From: Anaerolineales bacterium
GTDB lineage: Bacteria; Chloroflexota; Anaerolineae; Anaerolineales; UBA6663
Reading direction: 5' to 3'
DNA length: 33,975 nt
Assembly: GCA_016789175.1 (NCBI GenBank)
Contig: JAEURK010000100.1
Span: forward strand, 1-33,975
Part shown: positions 16,310 through 24,881 of the stretch, one piece after another
Numbering within the stretch: position 1 is the first letter of the stretch
How the letters are laid out: each line of letters starts with the position of its first letter
Made by a program: the position numbers and the translations under genes
The notes under the pieces: generated by a model
The model's input: only the letters and a program-made list of their open reading frames with translations
Told to the model about the DNA's origin: nothing
Database searches by the model: none

Positions 16310-19161
16310 TCCTCATCCTGATCCATGATCTTGCGGGCCTGATCGCCGATCGGGTCATCGTCCTTATTCATGAAGACCTCGCGGGTCTTGCCGCCCTGCT
16401 GTTCACGACCGATCAAGCCCATGGCCTTGAGCTCGTCCATCAGGCGGGCGGCGCGCGGGTAGCCGATGCGCATCTTGCGTTGCAGCAGCGATGCGCTGGC
16501 GGTGCCGTGCTTCTTGACGATCTCGATCGCCTGCTCGATCTGCTGGTCCTTATCTTCGACCGCGGCCTCGCGCGCCAGCATCTCGTCCCAGGGCGCGGCC
16601 TGCTTGGCCGGTGCGCTGGCAACGGGCTCCGGCTCGGGCGCGGGCCGTTTGGCCGCTCGCGCCGGACGCTCAGGTTTCGGCGCGGGTCGTGCCGCCGCCT
16701 CGTCGGCCTCGGTCTTAGGCGCGGGCAGCACCGTATCCTGGATCAGCGCCCGGCGCCGGGCCGCCTCGGCCTTGGTCAGCTCGGCATGCGGCTTCTCGAG
16801 CGGTTTTTCGGGGCCGAGCTTCTCGGCCACCGGCCTGGGCGCCGCGGGCTTCCCGCCCGCAGGTTGACCCGGCGCCACCCCGCCCACCGGCGGTCGCGGC
16901 GGCGGCGCTGCGCCGGGGCCGCCCACGGTCGGCGGCATGTCATCGGCCTCGATCTCGAGCGTGTCGGCCAGCGCCTCTTCGGCGTAGATATCGGCCTGGT
17001 CCTTCCACCACGCGACGATCCGATCGATTTCCTTATCGCTCAGGAAGCAGCCCTGCACGCGCGCGGGCGCCTGCATCTCCGGCGACTGGAAGAGCATGTC
17101 GCCCTTGCCCAGCAGGCTCTCGGCCCCGACCGTGTCAAGGATCACGCGTGAGTCGATCGAGGACGTTACAGCGAAGGCGATGCGGGCCGGGAAGTTGGCC
17201 TTGATCAGGCCGGTGACCACGTCGACCGAGGGCCGTTGCGTGGCCACAACCAGGTGGATGCCGGTGGCGCGTGCCATCTGCGCCAGGCGCACGACCATGC
17301 GCTCGGTCTCGTCCGGCGCCTGCATCATCAAGTCGGCCAGCTCGTCGATGAAGACCGCCACGCGCGGCAACTTCTCGACATCCAGCTTCTTGGCGGCCTT
17401 GGCCATGTAAGTGTCGAGGTTGCGGACGTGGTAGGTCTCGAACAGCTTGTAGCGCCGCTCCATCTCACGCACTGTCCAGCGCAAGACACCCAGGATGCGG
17501 GTCACCTCGGTTTCGACCTTGCCCAACAGGTGCGGCACGCCGTTGAAGCGCACCAGCTCGACCATCTTGGGGTCGATCATCACGATCCGCAGATCGTCGG
17601 GCGTGTTGGTCAGGATCAGCGATGCAACCATCGACGTGATGGCCACGCTCTTGCCCGATCCGGTCGTGCCCGCGATCAGCATGTGCGGCATCTTGCCCAG
17701 GTCGGCGGCAATGGCCGCGCCCGAGACGTCGCGCCCAAGCGCCAGCTTGAGCGGCGCCCCGATCTTCTGGAAGGCCTCGCTCTCGATCACGGGGCGGAGC
17801 CCCACCACCGATGTGCGGCGGTGCGGCACCTCGATGCCGACGTAGTGCTGGCCCGGCACCGGCGCTTCAATGCGCAACGTGGTAGCCGAGAGCGCCAGGG
17901 CCATGTCGTTCTGCAGCGACGCGATCTGGCCGACACGCACCTTCCACTGCTTGCTGATGCCGTCGACGCCCGGGCGTTCGACGAAGCCCGGCTCGACCTG
18001 GTACTGTGTCACCGACGGGCCGACGCGCGCTCCGATGACGTTCACGGGCACGCCGAATTCGCCCAGGGTCTTGACGATGATCGAGGCCGTATCGTCGATC
18101 TCGCGCTGGGCCGGCCGGCGCAGGTCGAGGTCGTCGAGCATATCGAGGCTGGGCAGGCGCTTGTCGCGCTTGGGCTTGACCTTGTTGCGCGCCTCGGTCT
18201 TGCTGGCCTCGACCGGCACGTTCTTCAGCCGCTCGCCCTTGGTCAACCTGGCGCGTGCCTTCTCTTCGACTACGGTCGGGGCCGCCTTGGCTGGAGCGAC
18301 GTCCTCCGGCTCCGCAACCATCGCCCCGGACTCCGCCAGGGGCAGCGGCAACTGCCGGCCCGGGTCGTCGGCAAAGCCTTGCGACGTCAGCCAGCGCAGC
18401 GCCCGCTCGATCCGATCAGCCGTGATGTCGAGCGCCAGCACGAGCGCGACCAGGAACGAGAACCCGACCACGAACAGATCGGCCGGCGCGAACACCCGCT
18501 GAAAGATATACCCCACCGCCCAGCCGACCACGCCGCCGCCCTGCCCTTCAGCGGCCAGCAGCACGCTTCCGCCGTTGGCGTAGTTGAACAACGTCAGGAG
18601 CAGGAAGACGGCCAGCTCGCCCCAGATCACGCGCCCCCACCGCACCGGCGGCAACCGCCCGAGGTTGTGCAGCAGTACGCCGCCGCCCACCAACCCGAGC
18701 GAGGTCGGGACAAGGATCGCGCCCCAGCCGAACCACTGCCGCAGAAAGCCGGACCAGGGCTCGAGCAACGTGCCGCTTGAGAGCCCGGTCAGCGCGAACA
18801 GGGTCAGTGCGGCCAGGACGAGTAGCAGGATCGCCAGCAGGTCATCGCTGTACTTGCGGAGCCGGTTGCCCAGCACGACCACGCGCACGAAACCGGGATC
18901 CGGCGGAGCGATCTTCTTGCGCGAGGCCCCGGCGTCTGGCGGGTTCGCGGGCGCTTCAGCGCGCATCGCGACGGCCTGGTCGGCGTCGAATTGGCGCGTC
19001 GGGCGAGGCGCCTGCATCGGGTCGATGCGGCGCACCGGGTCGTTGCGGCGTCGGCCCGACGGGGCGCCCTGGCTGGGTGCGTTACGTCCCGTCGGACGGC
19101 GCTCCGGTGTGCGGCGGGTCGGGGTGGACCCGGGCTTGTTACGAGGTCGATTCATTCCCAT
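16306..19161 (-). CDS. ftsK: DNA translocase FtsK/SpoIIIE
   Basis: About 951 residues. Four membrane helices lie near 107-127, 143-167, 178-196 and 227-246, then a charged linker to about 350. The alpha/beta motor has Walker A AGTTGSGKS (497-505) and Walker B VFIDELAD (603-610). A winged-helix gamma domain (about 872-930) contains SLLQRKMRIGYPRAARLMDE, the usual site for reading polar DNA motifs. FtsK pumps DNA at the septum and activates Xer recombination; a Xer-type recombinase gene lies at 24882. A Pro/Ala-rich linker of about 130 residues (about 740-870) separates motor and gamma domains, longer than I expect. I chose ATG 19161; ATG 19155 is equally possible and neither has a clear Shine-Dalgarno. 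Confidence 0.95.
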   Translation of the reverse strand: MGMNRPRNKPGSTPTRRTPERRPTGRNAPSQGAPSGRRRNDPVRRIDPMQAPRPTRQFDADQAVAMRAEAPANPPDAGASRKKIAPPDPGFVRVVVLGNRLRKYSDDLLAILLLVLAALTLFALTGLSSGTLLEPWSGFLRQWFGWGAILVPTSLGLVGGGVLLHNLGRLPPVRWGRVIWGELAVFLLLTLFNYANGGSVLLAAEGQGGGVVGWAVGYIFQRVFAPADLFVVGFSFLVALVLALDITADRIERALRWLTSQGFADDPGRQLPLPLAESGAMVAEPEDVAPAKAAPTVVEEKARARLTKGERLKNVPVEASKTEARNKVKPKRDKRLPSLDMLDDLDLRRPAQREIDDTASIIVKTLGEFGVPVNVIGARVGPSVTQYQVEPGFVERPGVDGISKQWKVRVGQIASLQNDMALALSATTLRIEAPVPGQHYVGIEVPHRRTSVVGLRPVIESEAFQKIGAPLKLALGRDVSGAAIAADLGKMPHMLIAGTTGSGKSVAITSMVASLILTNTPDDLRIVMIDPKMVELVRFNGVPHLLGKVETEVTRILGVLRWTVREMERRYKLFETYHVRNLDTYMAKAAKKLDVEKLPRVAVFIDELADLMMQAPDETERMVVRLAQMARATGIHLVVATQRPSVDVVTGLIKANFPARIAFAVTSSIDSRVILDTVGAESLLGKGDMLFQSPEMQAPARVQGCFLSDKEIDRIVAWWKDQADIYAEEALADTLEIEADDMPPTVGGPGAAPPPRPPVGGVAPGQPAGGKPAAPRPVAEKLGPEKPLEKPHAELTKAEAARRRALIQDTVLPAPKTEADEAAARPAPKPERPARAAKRPAPEPEPVASAPAKQAAPWDEMLAREAAVEDKDQQIEQAIEIVKKHGTASASLLQRKMRIGYPRAARLMDELKAMGLIGREQQGGKTREVFMNKDDDPIGDQARKIMDQDEE

Positions 19162-19274
19162 GCGAGCGGCGTTTGGCCGTGAATAAAGGAGTGCCCACAA
19201 CGTCGGCGCACGCGCCCGTTGCCGGCACCCTGGATTACCCGCTGTCTGATATCGATGACAGACTGATGATTCTG

Positions 19275-19302
19275 GTTATACACCGAAACGGGTGGGAGGC
19301 AA
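19275..19302 (-). promoter_or_regulatory. Candidate ftsK promoter
   Basis: TTGCCT (4 of 6), 16 bases, then TATAAC (5 of 6) on the minus strand. The leader to the ATG at 19161 would be about 105 bases. It is the best sigma-70-like pair in the gap between ftsK and the S1 gene. Confidence 0.5.
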
Positions 19303-19369
19303 ATGCCACTGGGCCCGGGGGCGTGAGCCTCCAGACCGAAATCACGGGAAAGCGACGGGGCAGCGCCGG

Positions 19370-20311
19370 TCAGTGGCCGATGCCGTTGGCCGAGCGCAGG
19401 CTGAGACTCAGACGGCGATTGGTTGGATCGATGTGAAGGATGCGGGCGTGCACCCGCTCGCCCTCGCTGACCACGTTGCGCGGGTGCAGGAAGTGGCCTT
19501 CGGCCAGTTCAGACACGTGGATCAGGCCCTCGAGCCCGTCTTCGACCGAGATGAACGCGCCGAAGTTGACGACATTGGTGATCGTGCCCGAGACCTCCTG
19601 GCCCACGGCATAGCGTTCACCCACGGTCTTCCACGGATCGGGGCGACAGCGTTTCAAACTGAGCGCCACACGTGCCTGATCGCGATCGATCGACAGGACC
19701 TGCACCGTGATCGACTCGTTGACGCTCAGCACGTCACTGGGGTGATTGACCCGGCTCCACGAGACTTCGGAGACATGCACAAGGCCCTCCAGCCCGCCGA
19801 GATCGACGAACACGCCGAAGTCCGTCAGGTTGGTGACCACCCCGGTGATGATCTCGCCCGGTTTGAGCCGATCGAGCAGCGCCATCCGCGAGCCTGCGCT
19901 GGCCAAAGCCGCCCGCTGCGACAGCACCACGCGGCCCTTGGAGCGGTCATACTCGATTACCTTGAGACGCAGACGGATACCGATCATGGCCGCCAACGCG
20001 GCCCGGCGAGCTTCGTCCGAGATGTGCGCAGGCAGGTCGACGAGGTGCGAAGCCGGCACAAAGCCCCGCAACGAGTTCAAGGCCACGAGCAAGCCGCCCC
20101 GGTTGAACCCGGTGACGATCAACTCGACAGGGGTGTCGTCCGCGTGCAGCGTGTGAGCGTAGGCCCAATCGGCCTCAGGATCGGTCGGCTCGGTTGGAGA
20201 GGCTGTGGCGGCCGCCGCAGACCAGCCGGCATCTTCGGCCAATACCGAAGCCCACCAGCCTTCATCCACCAGCTCGGCCCCCTGGACGCCAACACCGCGC
20301 TCGTCAGGCAT
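19370..20311 (-). CDS. S1 RNA-binding domain protein (ribosomal S1-like)
   Basis: A 313-residue protein. After an acidic, Ala/Thr-rich N-terminus (about 1-55) come three S1/OB-fold repeats, about 60-133, 151-220 and 236-306. The last two carry the canonical G-x-V-x-N-L-x-F-G-x-F-V and EGLVHVSE / EGLIHVSE patterns. Domain one is degenerate but keeps GGLLV and GFVPASHL. Three S1 units resemble the short S1 forms of Gram-positive and cyanobacterial lineages that help ribosomes load mRNA. Whether it is the true ribosomal S1 or a paralogue depends on the rest of the genome. AGGAG before the ATG and a promoter at 20339-20367 suggest its own transcription. Confidence 0.88.
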   Translation of the reverse strand: MPDERGVGVQGAELVDEGWWASVLAEDAGWSAAAATASPTEPTDPEADWAYAHTLHADDTPVELIVTGFNRGGLLVALNSLRGFVPASHLVDLPAHISDEARRAALAAMIGIRLRLKVIEYDRSKGRVVLSQRAALASAGSRMALLDRLKPGEIITGVVTNLTDFGVFVDLGGLEGLVHVSEVSWSRVNHPSDVLSVNESITVQVLSIDRDQARVALSLKRCRPDPWKTVGERYAVGQEVSGTITNVVNFGAFISVEDGLEGLIHVSELAEGHFLHPRNVVSEGERVHARILHIDPTNRRLSLSLRSANGIGH

Positions 20312-20316
20312 ACCCC

Positions 20317-20325
20317 GCCTCTCCT
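20317..20325 (-). promoter_or_regulatory. Shine-Dalgarno of the S1 gene
   Basis: AGGAGAGGC on the minus strand; the AGGAG core ends about 9 bases before the ATG at 20311 and the overlapping GAGG is closer. This contrasts with nearby genes that lack any such site. Confidence 0.6.
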
Positions 20326-20338
20326 GTGGTTGGCGATT

Positions 20339-20367
20339 AGGATACCCAATAACCAGATGCGGCGCAA
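20339..20367 (-). promoter_or_regulatory. Candidate promoter of the S1 gene
   Basis: TTGCGC, 17 bases, then TATCCT on the minus strand. Spacing is ideal but the hexamers match only 3 and 4 of 6. Start of transcription would fall just upstream of the Shine-Dalgarno. Confidence 0.4.
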
Positions 20368-20428
20368 GCCGACCTCGAGGTCTGATGCCGTGCTGAAAGA
20401 GCCAAAAACACGAGGAAAGTAACGAATA

Positions 20429-22423
20429 TTAAACCAACCGGCCCTCCGGTGGCTCGCCCTGCCCGCGCTCCACGGAGGCACTCAACTCGGCCCGGGCCTC
20501 GCGCTCCATCTGAGCGATGGCGCCAGCAGCCTCCTCCAACGCCAGACGCTGCTTACGGTAAAAATCGGCCTCGCTGACGGCCAGGCGGAGCGCCACATCG
20601 CGGACCTTTTGGCCCTGCAGGAACTTCATCTCCAGGATGTTGTAGAGCAGCCACTCGCCCGTGGTTTTGCGCTGACCTTCGGGGCGGATCCGCTCGATCG
20701 CCTCACGCAAAACCGAGCGCAGGGCCTGTGTGGCGTTGCCCTCGTGGTCGACCATCGCCTGTTCGACGACCCGCAACCGCACCAGCGGGCTCTGGGTCAG
20801 GCGCGGGCCGATGGCGTAATCGCGCAGCGCGTCGCGGACGAGCTGCGGCAGGTCCTGGCCGCCGTCAAACGGCGCCGGTTCCAGATTGCGCGTGTCGGCG
20901 TACGCTGAAGCGCGCATCCGTTGAACCGTTTCCATCTCGGGCAGCAACCGGTCAAGCGCCTCAAAAACCTCCTGCTGTAAGCGGCGGTCTTCGAGCGCTG
21001 TCGCCGCGCGACTGACCAATCGTTGCAGATTGTCGCGTTCCTCGACGCTCAAGGCAATCGCATCGGCCGGCTCGTTTACGGTCGCGACTCCAAGCAGGCC
21101 AAGCGGGCGCGCATTCGTGTCTGAACCATGCAGCGGCACCAGCCAGCTGGCGCCCCACACGAAGACGAGTCGATCGGCCGCGTCACCGGCCTCTCCGGCC
21201 GGAGCGCCGCGCTCCGCCAGAGCGCCGCGGACCGTCAGCGGCACCGCGCGCAGTTGCTCGAGCGGCGGCAAGGTCGTCTCGGGCCGAAGCGCGCCGACCA
21301 CCACTTCATAAGCGACCCGGCCGGATTCGTCGTAGGCGATCAGGAAGGCGCCGGGCACCCCCAGGCTATCGCTCAGGTTGGCCAGCACCGATTCGAAGAA
21401 CTGGCGCAGGTCCTGGGTCGTCAGCAGGCGATCTTCGAGCGTCACCAGCCGGCGCAGTTCGTCTCGGCCAGCGCCGTAGAAGAACCGGCGCTCGATCGGC
21501 AGGCGGACCAGGGTGATGAAGAACTGCAGCAGCAGCAACGACCCGATCAACAGAAACGGGAGGACCCGCTGATCGTAAAACGGCAGGCCTGGCCCAAACC
21601 GGTTGACGACGACGTACACGGCCAGCACGGACGAGGCCACGACCGGGCCACGCAGAAACCACTGGAAGAAACGACCCTTGACCACCCGGTCCGGCAGAGT
21701 TACGCCGTAGTACGCGACGGTGTAGGCCATCGCCAAAAGCAACGCACTGACCACCAGGTTCGAGATGATCACCAACACCCAAAACGTCAGAGCATGCAGG
21801 GTGGCTTCCTGACCGACGACCAGGATGAACGGGAACGTGCCGACCAGCGGCGCGGCCGCGGCAGCGATCAGATAGCGCATCCGTCGCCGGGTGGTCGCAG
21901 TTTGCGCCCGGCCGTGCGCACGCCAGAAATTCCAGGCCGCCCAGCCGATGGCGAGGGCCCCCTGGCCGAGAAACGCCCAGAACCCGGCCTGGGCCGTCAG
22001 ATGCGGCACGGGCAGATCTTCGGCTGCCCCAACGACGGTGTCGGTGAACATCACCAACAACCAGAAGACCAGGGCGGCGCCATACAATACGCGGATCGCC
22101 AGTCGGCGCCGGCCGCGCGATGGCCGGCCGGTGGAGGCCAATACGGCATCCGAGAAGTGCAGGAAGGCCGCGGGCACGAAGGCGATGCCGATCCATTGCA
22201 ATCGCAGCCAAAGCAGGACGGCCTCGGCATCGCCCAGGGTGCCGACCATCACGTCGCAGAAGTACACGGCCGTGACCAGTGCGGTCAGCACCGCAAAGGC
22301 GCGAGCGACCCGCTCACGCAAGTTGAAGGTCAGGGCGTATAGCAGCAGCGAGAACGACGTGATGACGATCCCCGAGGCCAGGATCTGGCTCAGGGTTTGC
22401 AGCCCGGTGATGGCGGAGGCCAT
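20429..22423 (-). CDS. Membrane sensor/regulator: 7TM-type, GAF and HTH-like tail
   Basis: A 664-residue protein. The first 310 residues hold about eight or nine hydrophobic helices, the first seven resembling the N-terminal 7TM domain seen on some histidine kinases. A GAF-like domain follows (about 330-480). There is no HisKA, HATPase, GGDEF or HD motif. The C-terminus (about 560-645) contains EWLLYNILEMKFLQG, then KVRDVALRLAVSEADFYRKQ, a pattern like a sigma-70 region 4 helix-turn-helix. I read it as a possible membrane-tethered DNA-binding regulator; this is inference. A TACAAT box ends 7 bases before the ATG and no Shine-Dalgarno exists, suggesting a leaderless message. Confidence 0.8.
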   Translation of the reverse strand: MASAITGLQTLSQILASGIVITSFSLLLYALTFNLRERVARAFAVLTALVTAVYFCDVMVGTLGDAEAVLLWLRLQWIGIAFVPAAFLHFSDAVLASTGRPSRGRRRLAIRVLYGAALVFWLLVMFTDTVVGAAEDLPVPHLTAQAGFWAFLGQGALAIGWAAWNFWRAHGRAQTATTRRRMRYLIAAAAAPLVGTFPFILVVGQEATLHALTFWVLVIISNLVVSALLLAMAYTVAYYGVTLPDRVVKGRFFQWFLRGPVVASSVLAVYVVVNRFGPGLPFYDQRVLPFLLIGSLLLLQFFITLVRLPIERRFFYGAGRDELRRLVTLEDRLLTTQDLRQFFESVLANLSDSLGVPGAFLIAYDESGRVAYEVVVGALRPETTLPPLEQLRAVPLTVRGALAERGAPAGEAGDAADRLVFVWGASWLVPLHGSDTNARPLGLLGVATVNEPADAIALSVEERDNLQRLVSRAATALEDRRLQQEVFEALDRLLPEMETVQRMRASAYADTRNLEPAPFDGGQDLPQLVRDALRDYAIGPRLTQSPLVRLRVVEQAMVDHEGNATQALRSVLREAIERIRPEGQRKTTGEWLLYNILEMKFLQGQKVRDVALRLAVSEADFYRKQRLALEEAAGAIAQMEREARAELSASVERGQGEPPEGRLV

Positions 22424-22430
22424 GGAGGGA

Positions 22431-22436
22431 ATTGTA
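22431..22436 (-). promoter_or_regulatory. -10 for a leaderless start (7TM regulator)
   Basis: TACAAT (5 of 6) is followed by 7 bases and the ATG at 22423. Transcription would begin at or next to the A of ATG. No good -35 is evident. Confidence 0.5.
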
Positions 22437-22549
22437 ACTGGTCGTGGAGCGCGGAGCGAAGGGCAGCGGAGCGCCTGTCCGTGGAGCGTGGCGCCAGGCG
22501 CGCCCTATTCAGCGCGGTAGGGGATCGCTCTACGCTCAACGCCCCAGGT

Positions 22550-23089
22550 TCACTTCAGCGTGGCCGCGAAATACAGAGCGACATCCTGGTTGGGGTAGTA
22601 CCGATCGTTGTACCCACAGAAGGTCAGACCGTTCTTCTGGGCAAAGCAGATAGCCGGGTAATTCTTGGATTGCATCTCGAGCACGAGACGTTGCAGGTTG
22701 TTGGCCCGCGCCCATTGCACGGCCGACGCGAGCAGTACCGTGCCGACCCCGGTCCGGCGCACGCGTTGCACGACCCCAAGGTCCGCGATCCAGCCGGTCG
22801 CCGGCACCGCCGCCAGGGTGAGGTGCAGATAGCCCTGCACCTGCCCGCCCTCCTCGGCCACCAGGAAGCACACGCGCTGCGACCAGGCTTCTTGAAGGTG
22901 CTGCGGATCGCGCGGCAGGCTCACGCGCACCGAACGCGGCAAACGCACATTTCGAAACGTGACCTGGGTGGTCGGGCCCTCTTCGCGCGCCTCCATCTGC
23001 CAGACGTAGTCGGTGCTATAGGTCGGGTCGATCGCCAGGATCGCCGGAAGGTCGGCGGACTGCGCAGGGCGCACGTTGAGTTGGGGCAT
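22550..23089 (-). CDS. GNAT family N-acetyltransferase
   Basis: A 179-residue protein with GNAT features: a beta-bulge strand YLHLTLA (about 88-94), IADLGVVQRVRRTGVGTVLL (101-120) as motif A with the R/Q-x-x-G-x-G acetyl-CoA loop, and FAQKNGLTFCGYND (149-162) as the motif B region. The substrate cannot be predicted; relatives acetylate ribosomal N-termini, small amines or antibiotics. I use the ATG at 23089, since TATAAC ends 6 bases before it (leaderless arrangement). An in-frame TTG at 23107 would add six residues and lacks a Shine-Dalgarno. Confidence 0.85.
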   Translation of the reverse strand: MPQLNVRPAQSADLPAILAIDPTYSTDYVWQMEAREEGPTTQVTFRNVRLPRSVRVSLPRDPQHLQEAWSQRVCFLVAEEGGQVQGYLHLTLAAVPATGWIADLGVVQRVRRTGVGTVLLASAVQWARANNLQRLVLEMQSKNYPAICFAQKNGLTFCGYNDRYYPNQDVALYFAATLK

Positions 23090-23095
23090 AGGTTG

Positions 23096-23123
23096 GTTAT
23101 AGATCAAATCCGTGTTGGCGCAA
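23096..23123 (-). promoter_or_regulatory. Promoter for a leaderless start (GNAT gene)
   Basis: TTGCGC, 16 bases, TATAAC, 6 bases, ATG (23089). The -10 is 5 of 6. The predicted start site coincides with the start codon. Confidence 0.5.
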
Positions 23124-23128
23124 ATGGC

Positions 23129-23203
23129 GGAGGAGGGAAGAGAAGGAGGGAAGAGGGATTACCCTCGCTCCTCCCTCTTCCCTCTTCCCTCTTCCTCTTC
23201 CTC
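23129..23203. repeat. Homopurine/homopyrimidine inverted repeat
   Basis: A 30-base run of only G and A (23129-23158) faces a long C/T run (from about 23168) on the same strand. GAGGGAAGAGGG pairs exactly with CCCTCTTCCCTC. It separates the GNAT gene from the gene before it. It may terminate transcription or form unusual DNA. Confidence 0.6.
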
Positions 23204-23885
23204 ACGGAACCGGCGGCGGGGTCGGCTGCCCGGGGCGGTCGAGCTGGATCGACACCACACACGGGGGCGAAGCCTGGCCGTCGTTATCGACCGTGGTCAG
23301 GCGCAAAGCATAATTGCCGGGGGTGTACGGGTTGGGGCTGAACGAGGCGTTCAGGCTGCCGTTCTCCACAGCTTTGATGCCAACGTGGATCGTCACCCAG
23401 TTGCCGTTCGTTGCTGAACCGCTGATCTCGAGCTTGTAAAAGGCGAGGTTGGGCGTGTTGGCCGTGCCCAGGATCTCGTAGGTCGTGTTGACCAGGGCAC
23501 CGTCGGCGGGTTGGCTGATCTGCAGATTCGGGTTGCATCCGCTGCGATCAACACTGACCGCGCCCGCGCCCGTGATGGGAGTGGGTGTCAGGACCACGGT
23601 CGGGGCCGCCGTCGGCTGAAGCGAGCCGGAGAGCGCTTGAGCGCCATAGCGGGTCGACCAGAACAATCCGGCCGACAACAGGAGCAGGATCGCCAAAGCG
23701 ACCCCGGCCTGCGCGCGTTTCTGCTCGGCCTCGGCCCGCTCGATCCCGAACGGCGTGTCCTCGAGCCGGCGGCCGGCGCGGTAGATCGCCCACCCACACG
23801 CCAGGCCGACCAGCCCGAAGAACCCGTAGAGATAAAGCTCGACGCGCGCCAGCCCTTCGAGCGCGCTTGCCAGGGCGGCTTCCAT
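23202..23885 (-). CDS. Membrane-anchored protein with Ig-like domain, function unknown
   Basis: A 227-residue protein. Helix one lies at about 16-35 and helix two at about 60-77, joined by a charged cytoplasmic segment. A Thr/Pro linker (about 90-103) leads to an extracytoplasmic beta domain (about 115-216). That domain contains YEILGTANTPNLAFYKLE and PNPYTPGNYALRLTTVDNDG, a pattern of Ig/FN3-like adhesive or sensing domains. Cys117 and Cys209 could form a disulfide. It ends in a proline run. It starts 18 bases after the purine nucleoside phosphorylase stop, so the two are probably co-transcribed, though no functional tie is known. Confidence 0.75.
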   Translation of the reverse strand: MEAALASALEGLARVELYLYGFFGLVGLACGWAIYRAGRRLEDTPFGIERAEAEQKRAQAGVALAILLLLSAGLFWSTRYGAQALSGSLQPTAAPTVVLTPTPITGAGAVSVDRSGCNPNLQISQPADGALVNTTYEILGTANTPNLAFYKLEISGSATNGNWVTIHVGIKAVENGSLNASFSPNPYTPGNYALRLTTVDNDGQASPPCVVSIQLDRPGQPTPPPVP

Positions 23886-23903
23886 CGCTGCCGGGGCCGT
23901 TTC

Positions 23904-24740
23904 TTAGAGGCGGCCCAGCACGCCGCGCACCAGGGTCGTCAGGCGCGGTGTGATCACCAGGCCGGCATCCAGCACTTCCTGATGGGTCGTGATCGTGGAT
24001 CCGTCGAGGTTGGCCTTGTTACTGATCCCGGAGAAGCCGAGCACACGCACGCCGCCGTGATGGGCAACGACGGCCTCCGGCACGGTCGACATGCCGACCG
24101 CATCGGCGCCGGCCGTGCGCAGGAAGCGCAGATCCGCCGGCGACTCAAAGGTCGGCCCCGAGAGCCCGACATATACGCCCTCGTGGAGCGTGAGCCCGTT
24201 CTCACGGGCCACGGCGCGCGCCAGGTCGCACAGCGCGGGATCGTAGGTGCGGCTCATGTCGGGAAAGCGCGGTCCCAGGGTCGGATCGTTCGGGCCGCGC
24301 AACGGTGAGAAGCCGGCCATGCCCATGAAATTGATGTGATCCGTGATCAACATCACGTCACCGGGGACGTAATCGGGGTGGATCGCGCCGGCCGCGTTGG
24401 TGAGGATCACGGCCTCCATGCCAAGCAATTGCATGACCCGGATCGGCAGCGTGACGTGCTGGAGGTCATGGCCCTCGTAGAAATGGGCGCGGCCCTGTTG
24501 CACCAGCACGCTTTGACCCTCGAGTTTGCCGATCAGCACCCGCCCGGCATGGCCTTCCACAGTGGATTTCGGCCAATGGGGGATGTCTGAACACTGAAGG
24601 ATGTCGGCGTCCTCGACCGCATCGGCCAGGCCGCCCAACCCCGACCCCAGCACCAGGCCGACACGCGGCTGATGGCGGGTGTGCGCTCGAACGTAGTCAG
24701 CGGCCTCTTGAAACTCGGCCCGGGTGAGAAACTGCTCCAT
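23904..24740 (-). CDS. Purine nucleoside phosphorylase
   Basis: A 278-residue trimeric-type (PNP/MTAP family) enzyme that cleaves purine nucleosides with phosphate to base and ribose-1-phosphate. Motifs are VLGSGLGG (30-37) and EGHAGR (62-67) for phosphate, QGRAHFYEGH (82-91), LTNAAGAI (113-120), and GPTFES with Glu199. Met217 (GMSTVPEA) and Asn241 (SNKA) match the purine-site positions of human PNP, favouring a guanosine/inosine enzyme over an MTA phosphorylase. I use the ATG at 24740, 278 residues. An in-frame GTG at 24782 would add 14 residues but overlaps a TATAGT box, which I read as promoter. Confidence 0.93.
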   Translation of the reverse strand: MEQFLTRAEFQEAADYVRAHTRHQPRVGLVLGSGLGGLADAVEDADILQCSDIPHWPKSTVEGHAGRVLIGKLEGQSVLVQQGRAHFYEGHDLQHVTLPIRVMQLLGMEAVILTNAAGAIHPDYVPGDVMLITDHINFMGMAGFSPLRGPNDPTLGPRFPDMSRTYDPALCDLARAVARENGLTLHEGVYVGLSGPTFESPADLRFLRTAGADAVGMSTVPEAVVAHHGGVRVLGFSGISNKANLDGSTITTHQEVLDAGLVITPRLTTLVRGVLGRL

Positions 24741-24779
24741 AGCCTGCACGCTCCGTAGATGGATATTGCGAGAGGCGTT

Positions 24780-24790
24780 CACTATATCAT
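24780..24790 (-). promoter_or_regulatory. Candidate -10 for the PNP operon
   Basis: GATATAGT on the minus strand includes TATAGT (5 of 6), about 40 bases before the chosen ATG. The -35 region is poor. It lies just after the xerC terminator, as expected for a new transcript. Confidence 0.4.
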
Positions 24791-24844
24791 GAGAGAAAAT
24801 GAAGATGCACGGGTGAAGGAGTCGCGCTCCCTCACCCGTGCATC
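24788..24844 (-). terminator. Intrinsic terminator after the Xer gene
   Basis: GATGCACGGGTGA (24804-24816) and TCACCCGTGCATC (24832-24844) form a perfect 13-base stem, with GGAG/CTCC pairing inside. On the minus strand it is followed by TTCATTTTCTCTC, a T-rich tail. It begins about 37 bases after the recombinase stop. Confidence 0.75.
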
Positions 24845-24881
24845 GTTGGTCTCAGCCATGGCCGGCCGACCGGTTGAGCGA

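Noticed and set aside
17236..18780. 514-codon plus-strand open frame opposite ftsK
   Set aside because: It lies within the FtsK coding region, is His/Arg/Gln-rich with no domain pattern, and is a by-product of high GC at third positions.
21128..22342. 404-codon plus-strand open frame opposite the 7TM regulator
   Set aside because: Its composition is typical of an antisense shadow; the minus-strand protein has coherent membrane helices and a GAF domain.
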